64,000 nucleotides of DNA from Lysinibacillus timonensis (GCF_900291985.1 NZ_LT985980.1:310001-374000), one strand, 5' to 3'; shown: positions 9,251 to 18,455, counted from the stretch's first letter. The notes: generated from the sequence alone by a model not told the origin. Program-made: numbers and translations.

Positions 9251-10684
9251 TTAGAAAGGGATTCCAACAATAGATTTTACTTCCAAGTATTCCTCAATAC
9301 CGTAGCTTCCCCACTCTCGACCTATGCCGGACTGTTTAAAGCCTCCAAATGGTGCAGATATGTCCCCAGGTGCATTATTAACCCGAATACTGCCAGCACG
9401 AATGGAAGTAGCGACTTTCTTCACTTTTTCTATGTCTTCACCAACGACATATCCTGCTAACCCATAAATGGTATCATTAGCGATTTCGATCGCTTCATCT
9501 AGGTCTTCATAAGTAATAATGGACATGACGGGTCCAAAGATCTCTTCTTGAGCGATCGTCATATCATTTGTTACATCTGTAAACACAGTTGGCTTCACAT
9601 AGTAACCTTTTTCAAGCCCTTCTGGTTTACCAGGTCCACCACTCACCAGTGTTGCTCCCTCTTCTATACCTTTTTGAATATATCCTTGGACGCGATGATA
9701 TTGTCTTTCAGAAACAAGTGGCCCAAAGACGTTTCTTCTGTCTTGTGGATCACCATAAGGAATGTTTGACAAGACTTCTTTCACAGCCTCAATGAATTCA
9801 TCATGTTTTGATTTTGGAATAAGAGTCCGAGTAGCTGCTACACACACTTGACCCGTATTGAAAACAACATTCGATACAGCAATTTTAGCTGCTTTTTTCA
9901 TATCGTAATCATCAAGTATCACAAGTGGTGATTTTCCTCCAAGTTCGAGTGCCACTTTTTTAATTGTTTTAGCTGCATTTTCGGTAATTTTTTGGCCGAC
10001 TGCTCCAGAACCAGTGAATGAAACAAAATCGATATCTGGGTGGGAACTAATACCGTTACCGACAACTTCACCAGAACCATTCACAAGATTAAAGACCCCT
10101 TTTGGTACACCAGCAGCATCAAAAATTTCAGCGAGAATAATCGCTGCAAACGGTGTTAATTCTGATGGCTTTAATATTACTGTACATCCAGCTGCGAGTG
10201 CACTTGCAAGCTTTGTAGACGCCTGATTCGTTGGGAAGTTCCACGGCGTGATAAGGCCACTTACACCGATTGGTTCTTTTCGAATGAACGCACCACCGCG
10301 TCTTTCACTAAATTCGAAGCTTTCCAACTCTTTTGCCGCTTGGCGGTAATGAGCTAATCCCATGTGAAAATGATTTCTCTCACTGATCGTAATGGGTGCT
10401 CCTAATTCTTGCGTAACCACTTCAACGAGATCGTCTTTACGCTTTTCGTATTCATCTGCAATTCGGTTTAACAGTTCAATACGTTCTTCCTTTGAAGTTT
10501 GAGAAAATGTAGGAAATGCTGCTCGGGCTGCCGCAACAGCTTTATTTAAATCATCAATCGTTCCATCACTAATACGACCAATTACTTCTTCAGTCGCCGG
10601 GTTGATCACATCAATTGTTTTCGTACCAGTGGATTCTACCCATTCACCATTAATAAAATGCTTTAAATAGTCTCGAATGTTCAA
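9251..10684 (-). CDS. NAD(P)-dependent aldehyde dehydrogenase family protein
   Basis: Oxidises an aldehyde to the acid with NAD(P)+; 477 residues, full length. The active-site residues are present: oxyanion Asn149 (ITPWNFP), general base Glu247 in LELGGKSP, and nucleophile Cys281 in [11 protein letters not shown]. The C-terminal EIFGPVMSI and the [15 protein letters not shown] motif are also there. The start is TTG close behind AAAAGGGG. It resembles Bacillus DhaS/YcbD-type enzymes of broad specificity. It is monocistronic with its own terminator, so the context gives no substrate. Confidence 0.93.
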   Translation of the reverse strand: MNIRDYLKHFINGEWVESTGTKTIDVINPATEEVIGRISDGTIDDLNKAVAAARAAFPTFSQTSKEERIELLNRIADEYEKRKDDLVEVVTQELGAPITISERNHFHMGLAHYRQAAKELESFEFSERRGGAFIRKEPIGVSGLITPWNFPTNQASTKLASALAAGCTVILKPSELTPFAAIILAEIFDAAGVPKGVFNLVNGSGEVVGNGISSHPDIDFVSFTGSGAVGQKITENAAKTIKKVALELGGKSPLVILDDYDMKKAAKIAVSNVVFNTGQVCVAATRTLIPKSKHDEFIEAVKEVLSNIPYGDPQDRRNVFGPLVSERQYHRVQGYIQKGIEEGATLVSGGPGKPEGLEKGYYVKPTVFTDVTNDMTIAQEEIFGPVMSIITYEDLDEAIEIANDTIYGLAGYVVGEDIEKVKKVATSIRAGSIRVNNAPGDISAPFGGFKQSGIGREWGSYGIEEYLEVKSIVGIPF

Positions 10685-10983
10685 TACCCCTTTTCATCAT
10701 ATATTGCTGACTAAATCCATAATCAGTGTATGTATCGAAATCTAGGATATTAACTATTTTCATAATTTCTATTCCTTTAGTGAGCAAGCGATTTTTAACC
10801 ATTCCCTCCTTTGGTCAACTACCACCATTTAAAAAACGACAATATTATTTTTTATGTCAAAAACATTTCAATTTCTGTTCTTTATTATATTTTTTTAAAA
10901 AGTTTTGCGATTTTTCAGTCATTTAGCAATCTTATATGTTATTATTATGCTAAATATAACAATGCAAACCGGAGTACTTGGGA

Positions 10984-11172
10984 ATGAAGAATACATATTA
11001 TGACTTATCATTAGATGAATTAGCTGGTTTTTATTATTACTTAAATAAATATATAGAACATGGGATACTATCTAAGGCGATGTACCATGAAATTCAACTT
11101 ATTGAACAAGTAGCTTTAGATAAAAAGATTCCTTTAACATGGCTGTATTATAAAGGTTCTATGGTTAAATAA
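10984..11172 (+). CDS. small hypothetical protein (62 aa)
   Basis: Short acidic, aromatic-rich soluble protein: MKNTYYDLSLDELAGFYYYL then a helical second half ending in WLYYKGSMVK. The ATG at 10984 is chosen because GGAG lies 9 bases upstream; an in-frame TTG at 10978 is too close to that site. No family was recognised. It is alone on the plus strand between two minus-strand units. The 300 bases upstream (10685-10983) are AT-rich and hold presumably its promoter and that of the aldehyde dehydrogenase; no clear box was assigned. Confidence 0.6.
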   Translation: MKNTYYDLSLDELAGFYYYLNKYIEHGILSKAMYHEIQLIEQVALDKKIPLTWLYYKGSMVK

Positions 11173-11294
11173 ACTTCCATAAATTAACCATTTAACAGTG
11201 TTTGAAAGTAGCCGCCTTTGTATGCGAAAAACACTTACCTTACAGGAAAGCGCCCTATTGCTTAACTACCAATTTCAGAAATACATGAGTATAC

Positions 11295-11338
11295 AAAAAA
11301 CCACCTCACCCCAATGAATTGTGGAGTTAGGTGGTTTA
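11295..11338. terminator. strong bidirectional terminator
   Basis: Long stem with arms AAACCACCTcA...T/AGGTGGTTT and inner CAAT/ATTG pairing, A-rich on its left side and T-rich on its right. It separates the plus-strand small gene at 10984 from the minus-strand zinc-ribbon gene and could serve both. Confidence 0.75.
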
Positions 11339-11388
11339 GTTTCAGATCAGAAACCCATTTCTATTTAATAGATCTAGGCACTTCTATT

Positions 11389-11598
11389 TTAGCGTGATGC
11401 TTTTGGAGGTTGACACGCGTCACACTTCCGTTGGTTATTATTTTTAAATTTTGTAAATGTTTTTTCAAAGTTGCTGCCACATGCACACTTGAATAGTAAC
11501 TTTTGAGAAAAACCGTGATATTCGGTCGTTAGCAATTTACTATCTGAATTGTTCTCAACAAATTCTTTAATCTTACCAATCGTCCATCGTTTATTCAT
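11389..11598 (-). CDS. small zinc-ribbon-like protein (69 aa)
   Basis: Basic small protein with an N-terminal helical part (MNKRWTIGKIKEFVENN) and two pairs of cysteines, CAC in LLFKCACGSNF and CDAC in QRKCDACQPP, placed like a zinc ribbon with HGF and FEKTF between them. The ATG at 11598 has a perfect GGAGGTG seven bases upstream, so the longer upstream extension in this frame is rejected. Similar zinc-ribbon pieces occur in phage and mobile-element proteins and in homing-endonuclease-like families. Here the protein stands alone and its role is unknown. Confidence 0.65.
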   Translation of the reverse strand: MNKRWTIGKIKEFVENNSDSKLLTTEYHGFSQKLLFKCACGSNFEKTFTKFKNNNQRKCDACQPPKASR

Positions 11599-11777
11599 TC
11601 TATTACACCTCCATATTTCCTTGATTCGCGGAGGCTTTTCTTGGCATCCGTTCAATAAATAGTAAAAATCGTCATTATTTTAAGCTCCTCATTATAACAT
11701 GCCCAGAAAACAATTAACATATGTAAGGGATCTTTTCTAATTAGCTTTGGTACATTAATATGCAATATACAGTAATA

Positions 11778-12299
11778 TTACCAGTTGTTGTTCATAGATT
11801 CATTCTCTTGTAAAAATTCTTCGATATCTCTAAATATTGCATTATATATCCATTTAGGTGTATCGCTTTGTTTCGTTGTTCCTGATGGATCTCCATAAGC
11901 CCATCCTCTAAATTCATCACCTACACGGACAAATCCTTTTGTGTGTTCAGTTGCTTTTGGGCTTGTTTTATCGTAATCCATTCCATCTATTCTATAAATA
12001 AAAGCCTGAACGTCTAGGTTTATAAAGAAGACAGGGGTATGTAGTTTATCAAAAACTGAAGTCCACTCGTCCGTCGAAAGTTCCTCAAAATATGCTTCTG
12101 TAATAAAATATGCGTCGTATTCTTCCTTGTACAACAAATCCGGTATTGTATGATGAAATGTTATATTATTAAAATTTACATTTGGACTTTCCCCAATGAC
12201 ACCAATATGAAGTGACTGCCCATTATATGTATCATCATTACCTACTGAACAACCGATTAGAAATATAGAGATGGCTATAGCAAAAAATAATAACCTCAT
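11778..12299 (-). CDS. hypothetical lipoprotein (173 aa)
   Basis: Starts MRLLFFAIAISIFLIGC, a signal peptide with lipobox, so it is probably anchored on the outer face of the membrane. The start at 12299 is chosen because GGGG lies 9 bases upstream; the ATG at 12308 touches that site. The mature part contains LHIGVIGESPNVNFNN and KWIYNAIFRDIEEFLQ and a region that looks like small lipoproteins with a putative nucleotide-like fold, but no family was recognised. The next gene upstream on the same strand encodes a membrane protein 84 bases away, so they may be co-transcribed. Confidence 0.75.
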   Translation of the reverse strand: MRLLFFAIAISIFLIGCSVGNDDTYNGQSLHIGVIGESPNVNFNNITFHHTIPDLLYKEEYDAYFITEAYFEELSTDEWTSVFDKLHTPVFFINLDVQAFIYRIDGMDYDKTSPKATEHTKGFVRVGDEFRGWAYGDPSGTTKQSDTPKWIYNAIFRDIEEFLQENESMNNNW

Positions 12300-12382
12300 T
12301 GTATTCATCCCCTTTCTATGAAACTAATAAATCTCATACAGATAGCATATATGCATCCTAATGAAAGGACAATTGGTCAGTT

Positions 12383-12820
12383 TTATTCCTTAACACTACT
12401 TGTTAATTCATTTTCAAACATACTTAATAGTAAAGTAAAACCTGCTACAATACTGAACACTTCCATGCTAGAAATTCTTATTAGCCATGAAGGAATCAAT
12501 GAAAAGGAAATAGCCCAGTTCTTCTCCAATAGCACCAAAATAGGAAAGCAGAATGAGATTAGTAAACTTGGAATAGATACAAACCAAAGTAAAGTTGTAT
12601 TTACATTAAGAGTCCATTGTTTGATGAAAATAAACGATATATAAATTCCGAATATAAAAGGAACTAATAAATTCAGCCAAATCAAGGGATATCCATCAAA
12701 GGTTTCTTTCGCCATCTGTAGGAGGATGTCTTTAACAGTTAAACTTATATTTGCCAAGATGACTAATCCAATTATCCAACCCAATTTCAAAAAATACTGC
12801 CATCTTTTAAGTTCTTTCAC
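12383..12820 (-). CDS. hypothetical four-helix membrane protein (145 aa)
   Basis: About four transmembrane segments: near 13-30 (LGWIIGLVILANISLTV), 46-66 (LIWLNLLVPFIFGIYISFIF), 75-98 (TLLWFVSIPSLLISFCFPIL) and 118-135. No motif or family was recognised. It lies upstream of the lipoprotein gene on the same strand. A plus-strand reading frame over the same bases has no ribosome binding site and is its shadow. The gap 12821-13155 contains only the downstream terminator of the SDR gene and AT-rich sequence. Confidence 0.6.
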   Translation of the reverse strand: MKELKRWQYFLKLGWIIGLVILANISLTVKDILLQMAKETFDGYPLIWLNLLVPFIFGIYISFIFIKQWTLNVNTTLLWFVSIPSLLISFCFPILVLLEKNWAISFSLIPSWLIRISSMEVFSIVAGFTLLLSMFENELTSSVKE

Positions 12821-13108
12821 GAATTCACACCACTTTTCAAATACGTATCATTTAACTACCTATACGGTGAATGAATGGAAAAAGTTTCATATTTTTGGTA
12901 ACAAAAAACCACTTTCCCTTACTCAAGAAAAATGGTTAATTGAAAATTAATTCTTACTACCCTACTCGATGGTTCGATTAGTAGTGTATTTAGACAAATG
13001 ACATAATACAATTTTCTGGCTCTTTCAAAGGTTTTAAATTCTGTACTCAAACTCTTCCAAAAACAAACTTTAATATTATTTGCCCAATATCTTTTAATTC
13101 GTCATACA

Positions 13109-13140
13109 AAAATACCTGCACTAAAGAGTCAATGCAGGTC
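13109..13140 (-). terminator. terminator of the SDR gene
   Basis: Stem ACCTGCA / TGCAGGT with a 12-base loop, followed on the minus strand by ATTTTTGT, 16 bases after the SDR stop codon. Confidence 0.75.
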
Positions 13141-13155
13141 TCTTGTCGTAATAAT

Positions 13156-13905
13156 TTATTTTGTGCTTGTGAATCCACCGTCAATACGAATCACTTCACC
13201 ATTGATATATTCAGCTTTAGAAGTTAATAGGAAAGTAACGAGTTCCGCCACTTCTTCCGGTGTACCTAAACGTTTTTGCGGTATACCACCTGTTGCATTC
13301 GCTTTCATTTCTGGGTTCGCTTCGTAGAAAGCTCTTACCATCGGTGTTTCAGTTGGACCCGGGGCAATGGCATTGACCCGTAACCCATCTTTTGCGTACT
13401 CAGCAACCATACTTCTAGTTAAACCAATGATCCCGTGTTTTGTAGCAGAATAGGTTACGACGGAATCTTGACCAATCACACCAGCACTGGATGCAGTATT
13501 GACGATGGAGCCACCACCATTTTTTAACATTACCTCCGCTACATAACGTACACCGTATAATGCACCAAGAAGATTGATTCCTACAATTTGGTTAATCTCT
13601 TCAATCGTTGTATCTAAATAGAATTTACCGCTGCCTGAAATTCCAGCATTATTAAAGAAGTAATCAATTGAACCGAAATGTTCCACTGTTTGATCAACAT
13701 AACTTTTCACTTCTTCTGGTTTTGATACATCCGCTTTAATAAAGATAGCATCAACGCCTTCAGCCTTTACTTTTTCGACCGTTTCATTTCCGCCTTTTTC
13801 ACTTACATCTACAACCGCGATATTAATGCCTTCTTGAGCCATACGGATGGCAGTTGCTTGTCCAAGCCCGCTACCCCCACCTGTAATAATCGCTACTTTA
13901 CTCAA
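13156..13905 (-). CDS. SDR-family oxidoreductase
   Basis: Classical short-chain dehydrogenase/reductase of 249 residues. The NAD(P) motif TGGGSGLG is at residues 8-15, NNAG at 85-88, catalytic Ser139/140, Tyr152 and Lys156 in VTYSATKHG, and the C-terminal GEVIRIDGGFTS as in secondary alcohol and 3-oxoacyl reductases. An Asp (VVDVSE) follows beta-strand 2, which usually means NAD(H) preference. The start is TTG with GGGAGG upstream. It is monocistronic, so the substrate cannot be inferred. Confidence 0.93.
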   Translation of the reverse strand: MSKVAIITGGGSGLGQATAIRMAQEGINIAVVDVSEKGGNETVEKVKAEGVDAIFIKADVSKPEEVKSYVDQTVEHFGSIDYFFNNAGISGSGKFYLDTTIEEINQIVGINLLGALYGVRYVAEVMLKNGGGSIVNTASSAGVIGQDSVVTYSATKHGIIGLTRSMVAEYAKDGLRVNAIAPGPTETPMVRAFYEANPEMKANATGGIPQKRLGTPEEVAELVTFLLTSKAEYINGEVIRIDGGFTSTK

Positions 13906-14059
13906 AAGTAATTCCTCCCTAGTAAGATAAAAATATGAATAGATTCAACACGTAAATTCTTATATTCGAATAAAAATTCACACGAACACTACTTATTTAT
14001 ATCCCTTTTCTTTCAAAAGAATGTACTTGAACAAAGTATAGAATGGAAAAGATGTTTTG

Positions 14060-14247
14060 ATGAATAAATTCTGGTTATGGGTAATGGGATTTATTTTGTT
14101 ATTTCCTCTAAATATTATGCTTGGAATATCTAGTGTTTCCGCCTCACCATAGGTACAATCCATCAGGGCGTCACACAGATCATTGTAATGGCAGATACGA
14201 TTTCAGAGGCTGTTATTAAGCAGTTTCCAAATGAATTTACAAAATAA
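14060..14247 (+). pseudogene. possible decayed small secreted-protein gene
   Basis: A 30-residue frame beginning MNKFWLWVMGFILLFP and ending ...SVSASP-stop looks like a signal peptide cut off right after its cleavage site. Sequence with coding character then continues in another frame (QIIVMADTISEAVIKQFP) to a stop at 14245-14247. This could be a frameshifted remnant or an internal deletion. It could also be chance, since both parts are short. The rest of the 13906-14326 gap has only the downstream DinB terminator. Confidence 0.35.
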
Positions 14248-14275
14248 AATTGAGAGTTTGCGCAAAGAATTGGAA

Positions 14276-14313
14276 AAATATAAATGGCTTACCGAACTTC
14301 GATAAGCCATTTT
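14276..14313 (-). terminator. terminator of the DinB/BstA gene
   Basis: Stem AAATGGCTTA / TAAGCCATTT with an 11-base loop, 14 bases after the DinB-family stop codon. The following minus-strand sequence is T-rich. Confidence 0.75.
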
Positions 14314-14326
14314 CCTACGAATTAAA

Positions 14327-14836
14327 TTATTGCGATAATGCGATTTTAATGTGGGCTAAGTGATGCTCTTCATGCCAAGCTAATTTTGCTAATTTGGTTG
14401 CAACCGTTATTTTGCCGTTTGCCTGGTGAGTAAAGAACCGGTCTAATTGAGCTTCAGTTAAACTATTACCTAAAGCTACAATACGCTCATTAATCCCTTC
14501 TAAAATTTTGATAGAAGTTTCAACAGGAAGCAATGTATCTGGTTGAACCGCCCACTTCTCTTCATCAAAAGCTGGTACTGTTGGATTGTCATCAGTTAAA
14601 GCTAGTTTTAAACGTTGATACATGTTTACTTGAGAATCTGTAATATGGTGAACCAGTTGGCGAACATTCCAGGCACCTTCACGATACGTTTTGCCTAGTT
14701 CTTCTTCACTTAATGAATCAACCGTTTCTCTTAACCGAATCGTATAAGTTTCGATTTGCTTTAGCCAATCTTTAGTATCTTCTAATGTTACTTTTTCAGG
14801 AACTTGTAATGTCCCAATTGGGTATTTTACATCCAT
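14327..14836 (-). CDS. bstA: DinB-superfamily protein, YfiT/BstA (bacillithiol transferase) type
   Basis: Four-helix-bundle metal protein, 169 residues, close in sequence pattern to Bacillus YfiT, a putative bacillithiol S-transferase. The opening DVKYPIGTLQVPEKV, then GAWNVRQLVHHITDSQVNMYQR and the C-terminal WHEEHHLAHI provide the three His metal ligands at the expected places. Family members detoxify electrophiles using bacillithiol. The ATG follows a GGTGG-type site. The gene ends near its own terminator, and a CoA-transferase gene lies upstream on the same strand 46 bases away. The assignment to the family is firm; the thiol substrate is family knowledge. Confidence 0.88.
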   Translation of the reverse strand: MDVKYPIGTLQVPEKVTLEDTKDWLKQIETYTIRLRETVDSLSEEELGKTYREGAWNVRQLVHHITDSQVNMYQRLKLALTDDNPTVPAFDEEKWAVQPDTLLPVETSIKILEGINERIVALGNSLTEAQLDRFFTHQANGKITVATKLAKLAWHEEHHLAHIKIALSQ

Positions 14837-14882
14837 ATTTGTTCCACCTTTCGACTGCGTATTACATTGCGTAATTTACTTT

Positions 14883-16394
14883 TTATTCTTCACCCTCAAA
14901 TAGCATTGTCCCTTTTTCTTTTAGGTTGTTATGGAATGAGAACGCTTTTTCAAGAATATGTGGAGTATGACCGCCCACTGTTTCTTTTGCTTCTTCAAAG
15001 TATGCACGTAATTGTGCTCTATACGTTGGGTGTGCAATTTCAATCATCTTTTCTGCTCTCTTCACCGGTGGAAGTCCGCGCAGGTCCGCATATCCTTGTT
15101 CTGTCACAATGACATCTACATCGTGCTCTGTATGATCAACATGTGATACGAAAGGAACGATTGCTGAGATTGCTCCGTTTTTCGCTAAAGATGGCGTTAC
15201 AAAAATTGTAATTCTCGCGTTACGAGCAAAGTCTCCAGATCCACCAATTCCGTTCATCACTTTTGTTCCGCTCACGTGAGTTGAGTTAACGTTTCCGTAA
15301 ATATCTACTTCAAGAGCTGTGTTAAATGAAATGACACCTAAACGACGGATTACTTCTGGGTTATTAGAGATTTCTTGAGGTCTGAACATAATTTTGTCTT
15401 TATATTTCTCTAAATCTTCCGCTAGTGAATCCACACGTTTTTTAGAAAGTGAGAATGCTGTACCTACTGCAAATTTCACAACACCCGCATCGATCAGATC
15501 AAATACGCCATCTTGCAATACTTCAGAGGCAACTTCGATATCTTTAAATTGGGAAGTTTTCATACCATTAAGAACAGCATTTGCAACAGACCCTACTCCA
15601 GATTGTAGAGGAGCTAAAGAATTTGTTAATCTTCCTTCTGCTACTTCATTAGCAAAGAACGCTAATAAGTTATCTGCAATTTGTTGTGTTTCTTCGTTTG
15701 GCTCAAATAATGGTGATGGAATATCAGGTTGCTCTGATAATACAATCCCTTTTACTTTCGCTGGATCCACTTTAATACCGATTTCTCCGATACGATCGCC
15801 TACGTTATAAAGTGGAATCTCTCTACGCTCACCTTGGTCTTTTTGTACATAGATATCATGAAGACCTTCGTACGCGCGAGGGGCCGTTGTGTTAATTTCG
15901 ATGATAACGTTTTCAGCTTTTTCGACAAAAATCGGCGAGTTCCCTACAGAACCTGTTGGGATAATTAGACCGTCTTCTGTGATGGCAGCTGCTTCGATAA
16001 TTGCATAATCAATTTTTCCAAGCGTGCCTTTTCGAACCTCTTCAGCTGTGTGAGATAAATGCTGGTCAATATAGAAAAGCTCTCCGTCATTAATTTTTTT
16101 ACGCATCACAGCATTACCTTGGTAAGGAACACGTAAGTTAATGATGCCTGCTTCAGCCATTGATTGGTCGGCAGTTGGTCCAAGAGATGCACCAGTATAT
16201 AAGTTCACTTTGAAGTTCTCTTTCTCACCACGTTTGGATAGTGCTAGTGGAAATTCTTTTGGCTCACCGAAAAGTGTAAATCCACTCATACCAAGATTCA
16301 TTCCATCTTCGATCCAAGATGCTGCTTCTTCAGCCGATACCACTTTGTCTAAAAACGCTTCGTTCCTAATGAACTGACTTAAATCTTTTCCCAT
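14883..16394 (-). CDS. acetyl-CoA hydrolase/transferase family protein (succinate or acetate CoA-transferase type)
   Basis: Moves CoA between carboxylic acids; 503 residues, the length of the Cat1/AarC/Ach1 group. The catalytic Glu is probably E291 in the conserved SEVLQDG stretch, with GVGSVANAVLNG before it and VTEQGYADLRGLPP near the C-terminus. The ATG at 16394 is used because GAGGTG lies 7 bases upstream; the GTG that adds three residues overlaps that site. Likely substrates are acetyl-CoA with succinate or propionate, but that is a family-level guess. There is no operon partner except perhaps the DinB gene. Confidence 0.92.
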   Translation of the reverse strand: MGKDLSQFIRNEAFLDKVVSAEEAASWIEDGMNLGMSGFTLFGEPKEFPLALSKRGEKENFKVNLYTGASLGPTADQSMAEAGIINLRVPYQGNAVMRKKINDGELFYIDQHLSHTAEEVRKGTLGKIDYAIIEAAAITEDGLIIPTGSVGNSPIFVEKAENVIIEINTTAPRAYEGLHDIYVQKDQGERREIPLYNVGDRIGEIGIKVDPAKVKGIVLSEQPDIPSPLFEPNEETQQIADNLLAFFANEVAEGRLTNSLAPLQSGVGSVANAVLNGMKTSQFKDIEVASEVLQDGVFDLIDAGVVKFAVGTAFSLSKKRVDSLAEDLEKYKDKIMFRPQEISNNPEVIRRLGVISFNTALEVDIYGNVNSTHVSGTKVMNGIGGSGDFARNARITIFVTPSLAKNGAISAIVPFVSHVDHTEHDVDVIVTEQGYADLRGLPPVKRAEKMIEIAHPTYRAQLRAYFEEAKETVGGHTPHILEKAFSFHNNLKEKGTMLFEGEE

Positions 16395-16733
16395 TCCAAT
16401 CACCTCGTATAAGTTTTCATTCTACTATATACTCTTACTCTATGAATTTTTTGGCAAAAATATATCAACAATATTGCCAAATATAAATTCTCTTAGTCTA
16501 AGGTGTCTTATTTATATTGTATAGAGGATTTCATCGAAAGTCTATTAATGCATTTCTATGATAATGATAGATAAAAACTATAAAACAGCACTAACCAATG
16601 ATTTCATGGCATCCTTCTCCGTGAGAATGAATCTGTTTCGATATCTCCTCCAAAAATTTTTCTATTTCATGTTTTAGGACCCCTATGATATCAAGTCTTA
16701 GTTTTTAAATGTGATCAGATTTATCTTAAATAG

Positions 16734-16927
16734 TATAAGTAACCGGAAAAATTTCGCTTATTTTAAAAATAAAATAAAAAATAGCTAAAATAGACGGAGA
16801 AATTCCGCCTATTGACTCCAAAAAGGTGAAAATGGAGGATTTTTCTTTGTATAGTCGGAAAATTTCCCCTTATGTACCCCAGAATATAGCTCTATTCGGC
16901 AAATAAGCGGATAATCTCCGGTTATTT
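16734..16927. repeat. palindrome-array element R2
   Basis: Four palindromes centred near 16750, 16801, 16862 and 16914, spaced 51, 61 and 52 bp. The cores are CGGAAAAATTTCG, CGGAGAAATTCCG, CGGAAAATTTCCC and CGGATAATCTCCG. It is nearly identical over its whole length, in the same orientation, to R4 (39631-39824), including the inter-palindrome sequence. It lies in the 16395-17029 gap between the CoA-transferase promoter side and a cluster of small membrane genes. Apart from R2 that gap shows only AT-rich sequence. Confidence 0.88.
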
Positions 16928-17029
16928 TACTATCACCAGTTAATCATGTAACTGCCATAATTCACTTCGAAATTGATGTAAGATGGACGTGTTAAGAGAA
17001 AGCCTAAATGCGTTACTGATTTGCCTTTA

Positions 17030-17209
17030 TTAATTCATAAAACCCGCACCAATTAAGGAAAATATGATATAGCTAAACATAATGGCTCCCAAAATAGTAT
17101 AAATTGCAGTATTGTCATCACCATTTCTAACCTTTTTTGCCAGAGTAACGCAATTAACAAAGAAAAATATTGCAATGATTGGCGTTATATAAACAATTAA
17201 ATAGTCCAC
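17030..17209 (-). CDS. small membrane protein (59 aa)
   Basis: GTG-started frame with GGGGTGAGG just upstream. Two hydrophobic segments (YLIVYITPIIAIFFFVN and IYTILGAIMFSYIIFSLIG) are joined by a short charged loop (LAKKVRNGDDN). It begins a run of three small minus-strand membrane-protein genes (17030-17932). No family was recognised. The clean ribosome binding site and two well-formed helices support a real gene. Confidence 0.6.
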   Translation of the reverse strand: MDYLIVYITPIIAIFFFVNCVTLAKKVRNGDDNTAIYTILGAIMFSYIIFSLIGAGFMN

Positions 17210-17322
17210 TGCCTCACCCCTTTTGATAAATTCTTACCTGTGCCGTTTCTTTCACTAAAATTGCCCAATGACAGAATGATGTCGAAGAGATTCTAATTGT
17301 TGAGAACATCAACTAAATTTAA

Positions 17323-17547
17323 TTAGAAACTAAAAAGCGCCATCACTAAAATGAACAACGAGACGAGCAGATAAATCATTCCCCAACCATTTTTACCTTT
17401 TGTTCTGTATTCATCAAATCCTAGAATGGCAAAGTAAATCCCAAGCAGTAAAGAAGACATTGCACTGTATGAAAAATCCTTTGTTATCAATCCGTACACT
17501 GAAATTGCTATTATGATGAAAGCAATCACTATTTTAATGGCCTTCAA
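17323..17547 (-). CDS. small membrane protein, DUF3953-like (74 aa)
   Basis: Three hydrophobic segments: IKIVIAFIIIAISVYGLI, AMSSLLLGIYFAILGF and WGMIYLLVSLFILVMALF, with EYRTKGKNG between the last two. The layout resembles the DUF3953 (YczI-type) family of unknown function. That match is from memory of the pattern. It is flanked by two other small membrane genes on the same strand. Confidence 0.65.
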   Translation of the reverse strand: MKAIKIVIAFIIIAISVYGLITKDFSYSAMSSLLLGIYFAILGFDEYRTKGKNGWGMIYLLVSLFILVMALFSF

Positions 17548-17698
17548 GTCAGTTCCCCCTCACATGATGACAGACCTTAAGAATAGAGTATTTTTTACAT
17601 TTAAATGTATTTATCCATCAAATGGACATATGCAACTCAATCACTAATGACGTATGATGACTTCCTTAAATTAATTAACTTAAACATGCCTACTATAG

Positions 17699-17923
17699 TT
17701 ATTTTCTATTAAATTTCAATATTAAACTGATTATAACTGAAAGTATCGTATAAACCACAACCCAAAAAAGGAACGTTTCATTGAAAATAGTAAAAGTTAA
17801 GATTGTAAGCACAACAAACGTTAGTATTGGCATTACAAACCATTTTCTGAAGATGAAGAAACCAATAATGGTTGATGCATGGACTATAATAGGACAAATT
17901 AGAAAAACAAAAAGAAATTCCAT
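17699..17923 (-). CDS. small membrane protein, DUF2651-like (74 aa)
   Basis: Three helices: MEFLFVFLICPIIVHASTI, FVMPILTFVVLTILTFTIF and FLFWVVVYTILSVIISLI. The pattern resembles Bacillus YbeF-type DUF2651 proteins of unknown function. The ATG at 17923 is preferred to the GTG three codons upstream because the GGAGG copies sit at usable distance only for the ATG. The next 350 bases (17924-18282) hold a terminator and the 5' leader of the toxin gene. Confidence 0.65.
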   Translation of the reverse strand: MEFLFVFLICPIIVHASTIIGFFIFRKWFVMPILTFVVLTILTFTIFNETFLFWVVVYTILSVIISLILKFNRK

Positions 17924-18117
17924 AGCCTCCACCCTCCATTTTACAGATTATACCATATAAAAATTACCGGTATATTCAATAAGTAATGAAATAGCATAAT
18001 TTAAAAAATTGACGTTCAACCTTATAAATGAAAAGCGTCTGATTGCAAGAATTATGTGACTTAGGATTCGTTTGCCATAAATTTTTAGGATTTTCCCTAT
18101 CCTACAAACCCAAATAA

Positions 18118-18157
18118 AAAAACACTAAGTTCCCTTTTAACAAAAGAACTAGTGTTC
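18118..18157 (-). terminator. minus-strand terminator left of the toxin locus
   Basis: Stem AACACTA(A)GTTC / GAACTAGTGTT around a T/A-rich loop, followed on the minus strand by seven T. No protein gene on the minus strand ends here, so it may end a small antisense RNA that runs across the toxin region. Confidence 0.6.
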
Positions 18158-18185
18158 GCATTATGATATAAAACATAATTAATGG

Positions 18186-18191
18186 TATAAT
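18186..18191 (+). promoter_or_regulatory. candidate -10 box for the toxin mRNA
   Basis: A perfect TATAAT about 92 bases upstream of the toxin start codon. No good -35 was seen. A transcript starting just after it would include the 5' pairing segment at 18223-18232. Confidence 0.4.
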
Positions 18192-18222
18192 GACCATATG
18201 TAGTAAGTTCGAAGGTATTAAG

Positions 18223-18431
18223 GGTGATTGGCCATCTTATTCCAACATTTCGTTTCATACGAAGGGAAAGGAGATGATGCCAATGACAGTTTATGAGTCT
18301 TTAACGCTCATGTGCAGTTTCGCTACACTGATTGTAACGATTCTGGCATTGTCATTTACTTTTTCAAGAAAAAAGTAAACCACCCTCTATACCTTGCACG
18401 GTAGGGTGATTTACTTGCCCAGCCAATCGCC
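18223..18431 (+). promoter_or_regulatory. long-range 5'-3' pairing segments of the toxin mRNA
   Basis: GGTGATTGGC at 18223-18232 in the leader can pair over all ten positions (one G-U) with GCCAATCGCC at 18422-18431 beyond the stop codon. A second local hairpin lies directly after the stop (AAGTAAA...ACCCT / AGGGT...TTTACTT, 18371-18416). Long-range end pairing is a known way type I toxin mRNAs are kept untranslated. Confidence 0.5.
18283..18378 (+). CDS. putative holin-like (Hol_Tox / Fst-like) type I toxin peptide, 31 aa
   Basis: The peptide MTVYESLTLMCSFATLIV continues with a hydrophobic stretch and ends in a basic tail FSRKK. This is the standard form of the 'putative holin-like toxin' family: MTV-E-L--M--F at the start, one membrane helix and a positive C-terminus. 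The ATG at 18283 has AAAGGAG nine bases upstream; the two earlier ATGs are too close. Such peptides damage the membrane when over-made and are held in check by an RNA antitoxin. Here the leader and trailer can pair with each other (18223-18232 with 18422-18431), and terminators lie on both sides. Confidence 0.75.
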   Translation: MTVYESLTLMCSFATLIVTILALSFTFSRKK

Positions 18432-18455
18432 TTTAATGCGATAGGATTTACTACT

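Noticed and set aside
12318..12644. 108-aa plus-strand frame opposite a membrane protein gene
   Set aside because: Shadow of the minus-strand gene, without convincing start site.
15394..15810. 138-aa plus-strand frame
   Set aside because: Antisense shadow of the CoA-transferase gene.
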